From assembly GCA_035317605.1 (NCBI GenBank), contig DATHGT010000287.1, positions 1 through 24,268 on the forward strand: a stretch of DNA of 24,268 bases, in the 5' to 3' direction. Of the stretch, positions 7,141 to 14,617 are shown piece after piece; positions within the stretch are counted from its first letter, which is position 1; each line of letters opens with the position of its first letter. Source of the DNA: DATHGT01 sp035317605. GTDB taxonomy: Bacteria; Methylomirabilota; Methylomirabilia; Rokubacteriales; CSP1-6. The position numbers and the translations under genes were made by a program. Below the pieces are notes generated by a model. That model was not told the origin of the DNA, did no database searches, and was given only the letters and a program-made list of their open reading frames with translations.

Positions 7141-9765
7141 ATGACCCTGGGTCTGAATCCCGCCCGTCTTTCGCGCATTCTCGGGGCCCCGGCCCGCCTG
7201 TTCCCGGCGCTCCTGTTCTTCTCCGGCTACTGCGGCATCTCCTACGAGGTCCTCTACGCGCGGCTGCTGGGCAATCTGGTGGGGGACCAATTCGCCGTCG
7301 TGGCCTCGGTGCTGCTCACGTTCCTGCTCGGTATTGGTATCGGCACATTGGTGGCGCACAGGCTCTGGCGCCACCTGTGGTTGATCGAGGCCGGAATCGG
7401 TCTCTATGCGGTCGGGCTGACCCTGGCGCAAGGAGCGCTGGACGAGCTGCTGTACCGCCAGCTGCCGGGGTTCGGCTTGGGGCGCGGCTCATCCATGGCG
7501 GTGGCGGTGGTCGTGCTGGCGGTACCAGCCTTCCTCATCGGTACCGGCCTGCCGCTGTTCGCCGGTTACCTGCGGGCGCTCGCTCCGCGACGCACCTTCT
7601 CCGGCGCCTACGGCCTCTACAATCTCGGCGCTGCGGTGACGGCGCTGCTGATCGAGTTCTTCCTGCTCCGCCATCTCGGCCTGCGGTGGACGACGCTGCT
7701 CGTGGCGGCACTGAACGGGGTGGTCGCGTTGCTGCTCATCACGGTCTTCCGCGATGTTCGCGGATACGTCCCTCGCGGTGACGGAGAAGCGCCAATCTCG
7801 CGATCCACCCTCGCGGCGTTGGCGCTCGCCAGCGTGGCCTCCGCCGTCTTCCAGCTTCTCGGCGTCAAGCTGGCCGAGTGCGTGGTGGGGCCGTTTCACG
7901 AGACGTTCGCGATCGTGCTGGCCGTCGTCTTTGTCGGGCAGGCGGTTGGGTCGGTCCTCGTCGCCACACGCCGCCTGACGTTCGTGCATTGCATGCTGCT
8001 GACGCTGGCCGGCCTGCTCGGCCTTCTGGCCGGGATGAAGGGCATGGCCTTTGGGTATGCCTGGCTGTACCCGATGGCGACCGAGCGGTACTGGACAGCG
8101 GTCCTGCTCAAGCTGGGCTTCGCGGCCGTCGCTCTCGGTCTCCCACTTTTGGGTTTCGGCGCGACCATACCGGCGCTGCTGCGCGCCGAGAGCAACGTGG
8201 CCCGAGACTCGGGCAGGCTGCTCTGCCTGTCGTCGCTCGCCAACGCAGCAGGCTTTCTGCTGATGGGCTTCGTCCTCATGCGCCACATGGATTACGGGCC
8301 GATGCTGATGCTCCTGGCGGTGGCCGCGACGGGCGCCCTGGTCGTCGCGACGTCGCCACCGGCAGTGTGGTGGCGGGGAAACGGGACGGTGTCGCCCCGC
8401 GCGCGAGCCGTGACGATCGTCTGCGGCGCCGTCATGCTTGCGCTCGTCCTCGTAGCGGGCCGCACGGTCTGGAACGAGGGCCTGCTCTACCTCGGCCACA
8501 CCGAATTCCGCTCCGTGGACAGCCTCCGTCGCGCGCTGGGCGAGCAGCGACAGGCGCAGGCCTTCAAGGGGTACCAGGACGTGTTCTCGATCAACTGGGT
8601 GGAGGGAAGCCCGTACTTTTTCGTCAACGGCTTCGTCAGTTTCCCGCTGGACGGCTTCAGCGAGCAGCTCTCCGGCGCGCTGGGCGCCATGGTGGCTCCG
8701 CGCACCGATCGGTCCTTGGTGCTGGGTCTCGGCGGCGGCGCCACGGCCGGCCTCCTCGCGATGATCTTCGAGGGAGTGGACGCAGTGGAGATCAACCCCC
8801 TCGTCGTCGAGAACCTGCACCGTATGGCGCCGTGGAACTTCCGCGTCCACGAGCGCCCCAACGTGCGGGTGATCGTCGATGACGGCATGCACGCGCTCCG
8901 GCGCTCGGGCACCCGTTACGCGTTGATCGTCAACACGGTCAACACGCCGCTCTACTTCAGCGCCTCCAAGCTCTACAGTCTGGACTTCTTGCGCGCGGCG
9001 CGCGCCCGGCTCCAGGACGACGGCGTGTACGTGACGTGGATCGACTCGCGGGTGGGGGAGCGGGGCGTGGAGATCATGCTCAACACGCTGGCCGACGTGT
9101 TCGCCGACTGTAGTTTCGCGAGCATCACCGGCAACTACTCGCTGCTCCTGTGCTCGGCCCAACCGCTGCGCCTGCGGCGCCCGCGCGTCATCGCCGAGCA
9201 CGCGGAGCTGGCCGACTTCTTCCTGGCGCGCCACGGTATCGTCCCCGCGTGGATCCCCTACGCATTCCTCGGCGCGGGGGCCCGCGCGGTCATCCTCGAT
9301 CGCCGGGGACCTCGCAACACGCTCGATTGGCCCGTGCTCGAGTTCGAGATGGCGCGGCTACGCTACCGCGGCATCGCGGCGTTCAAGCGGCGTCTCCGCG
9401 CGCAGGTCACACTCGAGACTCAGGCGGCCATGCTGCAGTCGGCGATGGTCTGGAAACCTGAAGAGCTCATGCAGCACGCGGAGACCTACCTCGGTGAATC
9501 GACGGTGACGGACCATTGGAGGAAGTTGACCCGCGATCTGCCCGACTTCACCGAGCGCCGGCGCGAAGCGCGCGAATGGTACTGGCGCCACTACGAGGCA
9601 GCGCTCCGGACGCCAAAAGACCGCTGGGAGTTTGCCTCCCGCCTCGCGGAGGAAGGTGCCTGTGAGCGTGCGGCCAGCGCCTTCGCGTTGGCCACGCGCG
9701 AGGCCCCGACACTTCCTCGGCCTGAGGCACTGCTGACCGCGTGCCAGGCGCGCACCAAACGGTGA
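7141..9765 (+). CDS. Membrane protein fused to a spermidine-synthase-like domain
   Basis: This 874-residue protein has an N-terminal multi-helix membrane region (about residues 1-445) and a C-terminal spermidine synthase/methyltransferase-type Rossmann domain (about 500-690). The N-terminus FFSGYCGISYEVLYARLLG matches the first helix typical of the fused 'MFS/spermidine synthase' family. The nucleotide-binding motif is LVLGLGGGATAGLL, followed by VDAVEINPLVVE. True spermidine synthases have a catalytic Asp after the fourth strand (in a V-x-D-x-x-D/E context); here the site reads ALIVNTVNTPLYF, so the acid appears to be missing. Aminopropyl transfer is therefore doubtful. The last roughly 180 residues are soluble and helical. 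Similar fusions occur near polysaccharide loci, but the function of this one is unknown. No strong ribosome-binding site precedes the ATG. Confidence 0.75.
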   Translation: MTLGLNPARLSRILGAPARLFPALLFFSGYCGISYEVLYARLLGNLVGDQFAVVASVLLTFLLGIGIGTLVAHRLWRHLWLIEAGIGLYAVGLTLAQGALDELLYRQLPGFGLGRGSSMAVAVVVLAVPAFLIGTGLPLFAGYLRALAPRRTFSGAYGLYNLGAAVTALLIEFFLLRHLGLRWTTLLVAALNGVVALLLITVFRDVRGYVPRGDGEAPISRSTLAALALASVASAVFQLLGVKLAECVVGPFHETFAIVLAVVFVGQAVGSVLVATRRLTFVHCMLLTLAGLLGLLAGMKGMAFGYAWLYPMATERYWTAVLLKLGFAAVALGLPLLGFGATIPALLRAESNVARDSGRLLCLSSLANAAGFLLMGFVLMRHMDYGPMLMLLAVAATGALVVATSPPAVWWRGNGTVSPRARAVTIVCGAVMLALVLVAGRTVWNEGLLYLGHTEFRSVDSLRRALGEQRQAQAFKGYQDVFSINWVEGSPYFFVNGFVSFPLDGFSEQLSGALGAMVAPRTDRSLVLGLGGGATAGLLAMIFEGVDAVEINPLVVENLHRMAPWNFRVHERPNVRVIVDDGMHALRRSGTRYALIVNTVNTPLYFSASKLYSLDFLRAARARLQDDGVYVTWIDSRVGERGVEIMLNTLADVFADCSFASITGNYSLLLCSAQPLRLRRPRVIAEHAELADFFLARHGIVPAWIPYAFLGAGARAVILDRRGPRNTLDWPVLEFEMARLRYRGIAAFKRRLRAQVTLETQAAMLQSAMVWKPEELMQHAETYLGESTVTDHWRKLTRDLPDFTERRREAREWYWRHYEAALRTPKDRWEFASRLAEEGACERAASAFALATREAPTLPRPEALLTACQARTKR

Positions 9766-9770
9766 CGCCG

Positions 9771-9784
9771 CACGCCCGGGCGTG
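9771..9784 (+). terminator. Perfect palindrome just after the membrane fusion gene
   Basis: CACGCCCGGGCGTG is a 14-base perfect palindrome starting five bases after the stop codon at 9763-9765. It would fold into a short GC stem, but no T-run follows. It may be a weak terminator or chance in GC-rich sequence. Confidence 0.25.
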
Positions 9785-9859
9785 TCACGACGGCATCAGC
9801 GTCGGAGCCGCTGCGAATCCCCTTCGTCCTCGCCCGCGTCCGTGTTAAACGTCGAGTTT

Positions 9860-11161
9860 ATGACCCGATTAGCTCTCGTCTCTGTAATTGCTGTTGCGGC
9901 GCTCATAGGTATCTCGGTTGCGCCTGCCTTGGCCCAGGGAAGACAGGCGACCGAGGAGCCTTCTGCAGCTCCGGCAGAACGGATGTTTCAGCCTCCGCCC
10001 GGCGAAATCTTCGGGCCCCCCGACTGGAATTTGATCGTCGGGCCGTTCGGGCCGGTCTTCAATCCTCCCGTATCGAACGCGCCGCTCAACGTCACGCCGA
10101 CGCTGTCGATTCGCGAGGAGTACGACGACAACATCTTTCGGAATAACCAGAACCGCCGCGCGGACTTCATCAGTGCGCTCACGCCGGGGGTGAGGGTTCT
10201 CGTGCAGCAGCCGGGTTATCGCGTCTTCGCTGGCTACGACATCAGCGCCGAGGTGTATGCGAGAAACCCCGACTTGTCGAACGTGGGCGACCGCCAGAAC
10301 TTCTACCTCGATGCCTCGTACGAATGGAGTTCGCGGTTGACGCTGACCCTCGGCGACACGTTCGTGAGGACGTACGACACCTCTCGGACGAGCGTGCAGG
10401 GCATCGCGACCGGACGCGCGCAGGTCACGAGCAACACCATCGCCCCCGGCCTCACCTATGTGCTCACGCCACGCGACACGCTGCGCGTGATGGGTTCATA
10501 CACCGTCACGCGGGTCGATGAGGCGGCGCAGTCCGAAGCGAGGTCGAACTCCGAGAGCTACGGGATCGATTCGATCCTCACCCACACGTTGACGCCTCGG
10601 CTCAACGGGACGATCGGCTACCAGGTCCGCCGCTCAGAATTCGAGGCGGGTGACTCGTCGACCGTGCAGACCGTGCGGCTCGGTGGCACCTATCAAATCA
10701 CGCCGCTCCTGACCGTGCTCGCGAGCGGCGGGGTGGCCATCGAAACCACTCGCCAGCGCACCGAGGTGACCCCGGTGGCGACCGTGTCGCTCACCCAGCA
10801 GTTCTGGTTCGGAGCGGCGAGCGTCAACTACAACCGTTCGGTCGGCACGGCGGGCACGCTCGGGCAGACCACCGACAATCAATCGATCGGGGGGGCACTG
10901 GTGGCGACGTCACTCCTGCCCGGGGTCAATCTCATGTTCGCCCCGCGCTACAGCACGACCAAATCGAGCACGGTAAACGTCAAGACGTTCACCGCCGATC
11001 TGGCCGCGTCGCTCAACATCAATCGCTACCTCTCGGTGTTCGGCGCCTACACGCTGCTCCTCCAGCGGTCCTCCGGCAGCGCCGGCGGGGTGGCGGGCGA
11101 CATCGACCAGAACCGGGTGTTCGTCGGCATGCAGGTTCGATATCCAATCGACCTGAACTGA
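9860..11161 (+). CDS. Outer-membrane beta-barrel protein, polysaccharide-locus type (copy 1)
   Basis: This 433-residue protein is predicted to sit in the outer membrane. The start at 9860 is preferred because it gives a classic signal peptide (MTRLALVSVIAVAALIGISVAPALAQG, cleavage after ALA); the open frame from 9782 only adds 26 polar residues in front. After a proline-rich linker the sequence alternates hydrophobic and polar residues in strand-length blocks up to the end, finishing in MQVRYPIDLN as barrels do. The first strands contain LSIREEYDDNIFRNN and ALTPGVRVL, the pattern seen in barrels associated with exopolysaccharide and PEP-CTERM systems. It shares this pattern with the barrel at 13148-14593. 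A glycan-export or anchoring role is inferred. Confidence 0.75.
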   Translation: MTRLALVSVIAVAALIGISVAPALAQGRQATEEPSAAPAERMFQPPPGEIFGPPDWNLIVGPFGPVFNPPVSNAPLNVTPTLSIREEYDDNIFRNNQNRRADFISALTPGVRVLVQQPGYRVFAGYDISAEVYARNPDLSNVGDRQNFYLDASYEWSSRLTLTLGDTFVRTYDTSRTSVQGIATGRAQVTSNTIAPGLTYVLTPRDTLRVMGSYTVTRVDEAAQSEARSNSESYGIDSILTHTLTPRLNGTIGYQVRRSEFEAGDSSTVQTVRLGGTYQITPLLTVLASGGVAIETTRQRTEVTPVATVSLTQQFWFGAASVNYNRSVGTAGTLGQTTDNQSIGGALVATSLLPGVNLMFAPRYSTTKSSTVNVKTFTADLAASLNINRYLSVFGAYTLLLQRSSGSAGGVAGDIDQNRVFVGMQVRYPIDLN

Positions 11162-11256
11162 TCCTCCTGAATCCGTAGAGCGAATGTTCGCCACGCGACG
11201 AGCGGCCAACAGTGCGGCGCGGTGGCCGGAGCCGTCGCTGCGGCTGATGCCGGGCC

Positions 11257-11574
11257 ATGCGCTTCCTCCAAAACGTCGCCTACGAGCACCCTGCGACCCG
11301 GGCCGGCTTGCCCGTCGAGCAAGGGCTGATCGTGCGGCTGCCGAAACTCTTGGGCGATCCGGCCTGGGAGGTCATGCTCGTCCCTGAAGAGCTTCGCATC
11401 GAAGACTTCCAGGCCGCCTTGGCCCTGTGGCGCTGGCAGCGGCTGATGGACGCCAGACCCGTCGGCCATCACCCGACCGAACCTCCCTGTCGGACCTGTG
11501 ACGCCGAGCTGGATGCGGCTCGCGCGCCTGCGACCGCTGGGCCGACCACGCTTGACGCCGCGACCCGTGGATGA
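11257..11574 (+). CDS. Small hypothetical protein upstream of the HNH endonuclease
   Basis: This 105-residue protein is not recognised. Codon third positions are mostly G or C, as in the neighbours, which supports coding. The middle contains the helical segment EELRIEDFQAALALWRWQRLM, and a CRTC motif (CxxC) sits near residues 78-81. The C-terminus is alanine/threonine-rich. It ends 24 bases before the HNH gene on the same strand, so the two are probably co-transcribed and may have arrived together. Confidence 0.5.
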   Translation: MRFLQNVAYEHPATRAGLPVEQGLIVRLPKLLGDPAWEVMLVPEELRIEDFQAALALWRWQRLMDARPVGHHPTEPPCRTCDAELDAARAPATAGPTTLDAATRG

Positions 11575-11598
11575 CGACACTCCGATGCGAGATCAGGC

Positions 11599-12192
11599 GT
11601 GAGCCTCGGCGGCGACACCACGACGGCGGTGGCGCAATTCCTCGCTCAGTTCTCCACGACGAGCCGCGCTGAAGCCTTGCACTTGGCTCTGCAGGCCTTG
11701 CGCGCCCGAGTCGAACCCGATCGCGTCCTCGCCTGTGAGCTGGCCTGGGAGGTTCATCAACGCGGGTGTTGGAGCCAACTGCGCCGTCGGGATGGCTCCG
11801 CCTACCGCGCTCGCCCCAGACCTCGCGCGCTCGACAGCGCCCCGGACACGAGACGTCGCGCCACCGTACGGGAGTGGGCCATCATCCGTCTGGCCGTCAT
11901 CGTCCGTGCACGGTTTCGCTGCCAAGCCTGTGGCCGCCGAGGACGGCTCGATGTCGACCACCTCATCAAGCGCTCCCAGGGCGGCTCCGACTTCGACCTC
12001 GACCGGTTGGTGGCGCTGTGCCGGCCCTGTCACGAGCTGACCGATGCCCCCTACCGAGACGGCCGGCTCGTCATCACCCCACGGGGAGCCGGGACGTTCG
12101 AGTGCACACGCATCTGGGCGGCGTCGAAGTGGGAGGGGGCCGCGATGCGGATGCCCGCGGTCCATCGGGCTAAGAGCCTCCTCGATGCCTGA
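11599..12192 (+). CDS. HNH endonuclease family protein
   Basis: This 197-residue protein has a C-terminal zinc-ribbon HNH nuclease domain (about residues 104-150). A CQAC pair (Cys108, Cys111) precedes the catalytic-type Asp120-His121 in LDVDHLIKRSQGGSDFD, and CRPCH (Cys141, Cys144, His145) follows, so the metal-binding and catalytic residues are intact. The N-terminal 90 residues have helices and an RRDGSAYRARPRPRALD stretch that is not a known domain to me. Translation starts at GTG 11599; no in-frame ATG is available upstream. HNH proteins of this kind occur as stand-alone mobile nucleases, in phages and in defence islands. Its placement between two related outer-membrane barrels suggests an inserted accessory gene. 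Confidence 0.75.
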   Translation: MSLGGDTTTAVAQFLAQFSTTSRAEALHLALQALRARVEPDRVLACELAWEVHQRGCWSQLRRRDGSAYRARPRPRALDSAPDTRRRATVREWAIIRLAVIVRARFRCQACGRRGRLDVDHLIKRSQGGSDFDLDRLVALCRPCHELTDAPYRDGRLVITPRGAGTFECTRIWAASKWEGAAMRMPAVHRAKSLLDA

Positions 12193-12325
12193 CGACACCC
12201 GCGACCGTAGCAGCGGTGGACGCCGGTGCTATCTGCACCACGGGCCGTGGTAGGGGACGCCGATGCCCTGGGGGGGGGCGACTCCAAGACTGGGGTGTGT
12301 GAGGCCCTTCAGGCGGAGCGACGAT

Positions 12326-12487
12326 TCAGAGGAGGTTCACGACGACGGCGATGATCGCGAGCCACATGGCACTCCCGGCCAGTACGCCGACGAGGATGCC
12401 ACCAAAGGCATCAAGAGCATTTGCCCGCTCTTCCCACGGATGGACCTCCGTGTCATTGATAGAGACGGCCGCTCTCGTTCTATTCAT
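12326..12487 (-). CDS. Small single-span membrane protein, 53 residues
   Basis: This short gene begins ATG at 12487 (MNRTRAAVSINDTE) and ends TGA at 12326-12328. A polar N-terminus with HPWEERANALD is followed by one long hydrophobic helix (about residues 28-53, with GGILVGVLAGSAMWLAIIAVVV), which fits a tail-anchored or small inner-membrane protein. Its start overlaps the stop of a minus-strand open frame (12484-12801) as ATGA, suggesting translational coupling if that frame is real. No strong ribosome-binding site is visible. I do not recognise the family. The helix is too clean to be likely chance, but a gene this short is uncertain. Confidence 0.5.
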   Translation of the reverse strand: MNRTRAAVSINDTEVHPWEERANALDAFGGILVGVLAGSAMWLAIIAVVVNLL

Positions 12488-12801
12488 CGTCCGCGCCCCG
12501 AATGCATTATCGGCGCAGCCACGCCCTTCCGTGCAGGAAAAATGTCATGGCCAAGACCGAATGCTGGACGGGAGATTGCTGTGTTTTCCACGAGATAGCT
12601 GCTCTTGCCGCATCGGGTGCCGGTGGCGATCACGCGGTCGTCCACCAACGTCGAGCCACACCAGTACCCGACGGTGCTCCGCAAGATAGAGAGGAGCTCG
12701 ACGAAACCAAGGCTATCTCCCACGAAACCTTCGAGCAGTTGCACGAGGCGGAGGGGCTGTTTCCGAGCGGGTTGTTCTGGTGCGCGTCCGGCCTGAGGCA
12801 T
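12484..12801 (-). CDS. Possible degenerate trypsin-like protein fragment
   Basis: This 105-residue open frame contains CGSTLVDDRVIATGTRC (residues 48-64), which resembles the trypsin-family block CGGTL-x4-VLTAAHC around the catalytic histidine. The histidine position is Arg63 and no Asp or Ser motif follows, so it cannot be an active serine protease of this class. The stop overlaps the next gene's start by ATGA. The region's codon use is ambiguous, and a plus-strand frame covers part of it. It could be a relic, a binding protein, or a coincidence. Confidence 0.28.
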   Translation of the reverse strand: MPQAGRAPEQPARKQPLRLVQLLEGFVGDSLGFVELLSILRSTVGYWCGSTLVDDRVIATGTRCGKSSYLVENTAISRPAFGLGHDIFPARKGVAAPIMHSGRGR

Positions 12802-13119
12802 ATGAACGGGGCGGACCGGGCCGACCCGAAGGCGCGGGACGGTGCCGTGATGGAGGTCCGCCGGCTACTCGAGCTCCTGAAAGCGGAGATCGAGGTGCGC
12901 CGGCGCACGGCGGCCACGGAGGTCGGGCCCTCGCGGGCCCCGTCGGCCGCGGACGTCGCGCCCCTCCTCGCCGCCGAGGGTTCCTACGGCCGCTACGAGG
13001 TCATGTACACCCGCGAGCTCGACCGCGCGATGGACCGGCTGATGAGACTGCAGCAGCGACGAAAGATGGCGCAGGCGTCGGCCCCCGATTTTGCGAAACA
13101 AACCCACCACGCCGGGTGA
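12802..13119 (+). CDS. Hypothetical protein, probably a gene remnant
   Basis: The plus frame is open from 12502, but only the part from about 12802 has the high-GC third positions typical of this genome, so I place the start at the ATG at 12802 (105 residues). The sequence is charged and helical, with EVRRLLELLKAEIEVRRR and SYGRYEVMYTRELDRAMDRL followed by MRLQQRRK. A C-terminal 'RYE...REL.RA...L..LQ' pattern is seen in many small hypothetical proteins with an HGL motif near the N-terminus; that N-terminal part is absent here. It may be the surviving C-terminus of such a gene. Function unknown. Confidence 0.4.
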   Translation: MNGADRADPKARDGAVMEVRRLLELLKAEIEVRRRTAATEVGPSRAPSAADVAPLLAAEGSYGRYEVMYTRELDRAMDRLMRLQQRRKMAQASAPDFAKQTHHAG

Positions 13120-13147
13120 GCAGCCGGGGGAAGTAAGGCGCGGGCCG

Positions 13148-14593
13148 TCAGTACACCGTCATGTTCAGGCCGACCCGGATGCGGTTTTCCACGAACCCGG
13201 TGACCCCGGACTGGATGGAGGAGAAGTCCGTTTGGGTGTAGGTGTAGTCCAGCGTAGCGGCGAGCCCCCGCAGGACCTGATACGAGACGTTCGCGGTGGC
13301 GCTCACGGTCTTGTCCGTTCGACGGGTCTGCCCGACGGCGCCCACCCCGGTGAACTCGTTCTCGCGATAGCCGCCGGTGAGGCGGCCCGTCAACAAGGGC
13401 GAATAGCGATAGGACACCGAGCCCGAGATGCCCGAGGTCTCCACGATGCCGAAATTCTGACCTTGGGCGAAGGTTTCGGCGAACCCCCGGTCGACCAACA
13501 GTCCAAGGACCAGAGGGCCGAGGTAGTAGGTGATGTCGGAGTTGCTGGTCAGCAGTGGTTTCCCACTCGAGCCCGCACTGTCCAATAGGGCAATGCCGAT
13601 GTTGCCGCGCATGACGAGCTTGTCGGGGACGACGTAGTTGTTGAAGAGCGACACGCTCCAGCGCGTGAAGCTGGTGCGGCCGGCCGCAGCCGTCTGCTCG
13701 CGCACCGCGTAGGCGGCGGTCACCCCGGCCGTCCGGTCTTGGGTAAAGTCTCGCGAGAAGGAGGCGGTCACCTGGTGCCCGGTCGTCGTCGAATCGGCCG
13801 AAGGCCCGAAGAAGGTCAGCGGAGCGGTATTGGTCACGGTCGTGTCGCTGTCGAGGTACTCGTAGCCCAAGGTCACCGTGTGGATCCGCGCGATCGGGGC
13901 CGAGGCTGTCGCGCCTATCGTCTGGGAGGTCGTCGTGGCTTGGACCGAGGTGAAGGTCGCCAGCCGGTAGTAGGCCGTGGTGTCGATAAGGTCCAAGGAA
14001 TAGGCACTACCGAGCGACAGCAGGTTGCTCGTGAATTCCTGCCGGGTGACACGCAGGTTGAGGCGGTCGGCCAGGACGGGGTCATCGCTTTGGGTGAGCG
14101 TGTCGGCCAGGGTGAATTTCAGGCGTGGCGTCGTTTGCCAGGCCAAGTCACCGGCGAACTGGTGGTGGACGCCGAACTCGTTCACCGAGCTGTCGTGGAA
14201 CCCCGAGAGCGTGTACCTCACCTGCCCGGTGAGAGATCCGGAGTCGAGGAAGACCTGCAGTCCGGGAGAGATCATCGAGCGCAGGTTCGAGACCGGATCT
14301 CGGCTCGACCGGTTGAAATTGTCCGAGTACTCCTCGCTCACACCCAGTGTGGGCCGAAAGTCGAACGTCTTCACAGGGCGGCCCGTGGGCGGTGGCGGTG
14401 GCACGGACGGCACCGCCACCTCGGGCGCGGTCGGAATCGTGGGCGGAGGGGGCGTCTGTGGAGTGATGTTCGGAGGGGGTGAGACGGTCGGTTCAGCGGG
14501 AGTGATCGGAGCTTGGCTGGCTGCGACAGCGGGCATGAAAAACAGCCCTACGGCCAGCCACGTGCCGACTTTCAACGGGCCCCAAGGTACCAT
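13148..14593 (-). CDS. Outer-membrane beta-barrel protein, polysaccharide-locus type (copy 2)
   Basis: This 481-residue protein has a signal peptide (hydrophobic core VGTWLAVGLFFMPAVAA, cleavage near ASQA). A proline-rich linker with TPPPPTIPTAPEV and VPPPPPTGRP follows (about residues 32-74). The rest shows alternating beta-strand residues to the C-terminal ...NRIRVGLNMTVY, which ends in an aromatic residue as outer-membrane barrels usually do. The start of the barrel reads LGVSEEYSDNFNRSSRD followed by MISPGLQVF, aligning by eye with the barrel at 9860 (SIREEYDDNIFRNN, LTPGVRVL). The two are paralogs facing each other across the accessory patch. It ends 24 bases before the sigma-54 activator's stop codon region begins on the same strand, so it probably follows that regulator in one transcript. 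Confidence 0.75.
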   Translation of the reverse strand: MVPWGPLKVGTWLAVGLFFMPAVAASQAPITPAEPTVSPPPNITPQTPPPPTIPTAPEVAVPSVPPPPPTGRPVKTFDFRPTLGVSEEYSDNFNRSSRDPVSNLRSMISPGLQVFLDSGSLTGQVRYTLSGFHDSSVNEFGVHHQFAGDLAWQTTPRLKFTLADTLTQSDDPVLADRLNLRVTRQEFTSNLLSLGSAYSLDLIDTTAYYRLATFTSVQATTTSQTIGATASAPIARIHTVTLGYEYLDSDTTVTNTAPLTFFGPSADSTTTGHQVTASFSRDFTQDRTAGVTAAYAVREQTAAAGRTSFTRWSVSLFNNYVVPDKLVMRGNIGIALLDSAGSSGKPLLTSNSDITYYLGPLVLGLLVDRGFAETFAQGQNFGIVETSGISGSVSYRYSPLLTGRLTGGYRENEFTGVGAVGQTRRTDKTVSATANVSYQVLRGLAATLDYTYTQTDFSSIQSGVTGFVENRIRVGLNMTVY

Positions 14594-14617
14594 CGGCGGC
14601 CGGGCCAGGGCTGTCGT

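Noticed and set aside
7489..9234. A 581-residue minus-strand open frame opposite the membrane fusion protein.
   Set aside because: It is rich in His, Arg, Glu and Gln, the usual by-product of GC-rich third positions on the other strand, and has no domain.
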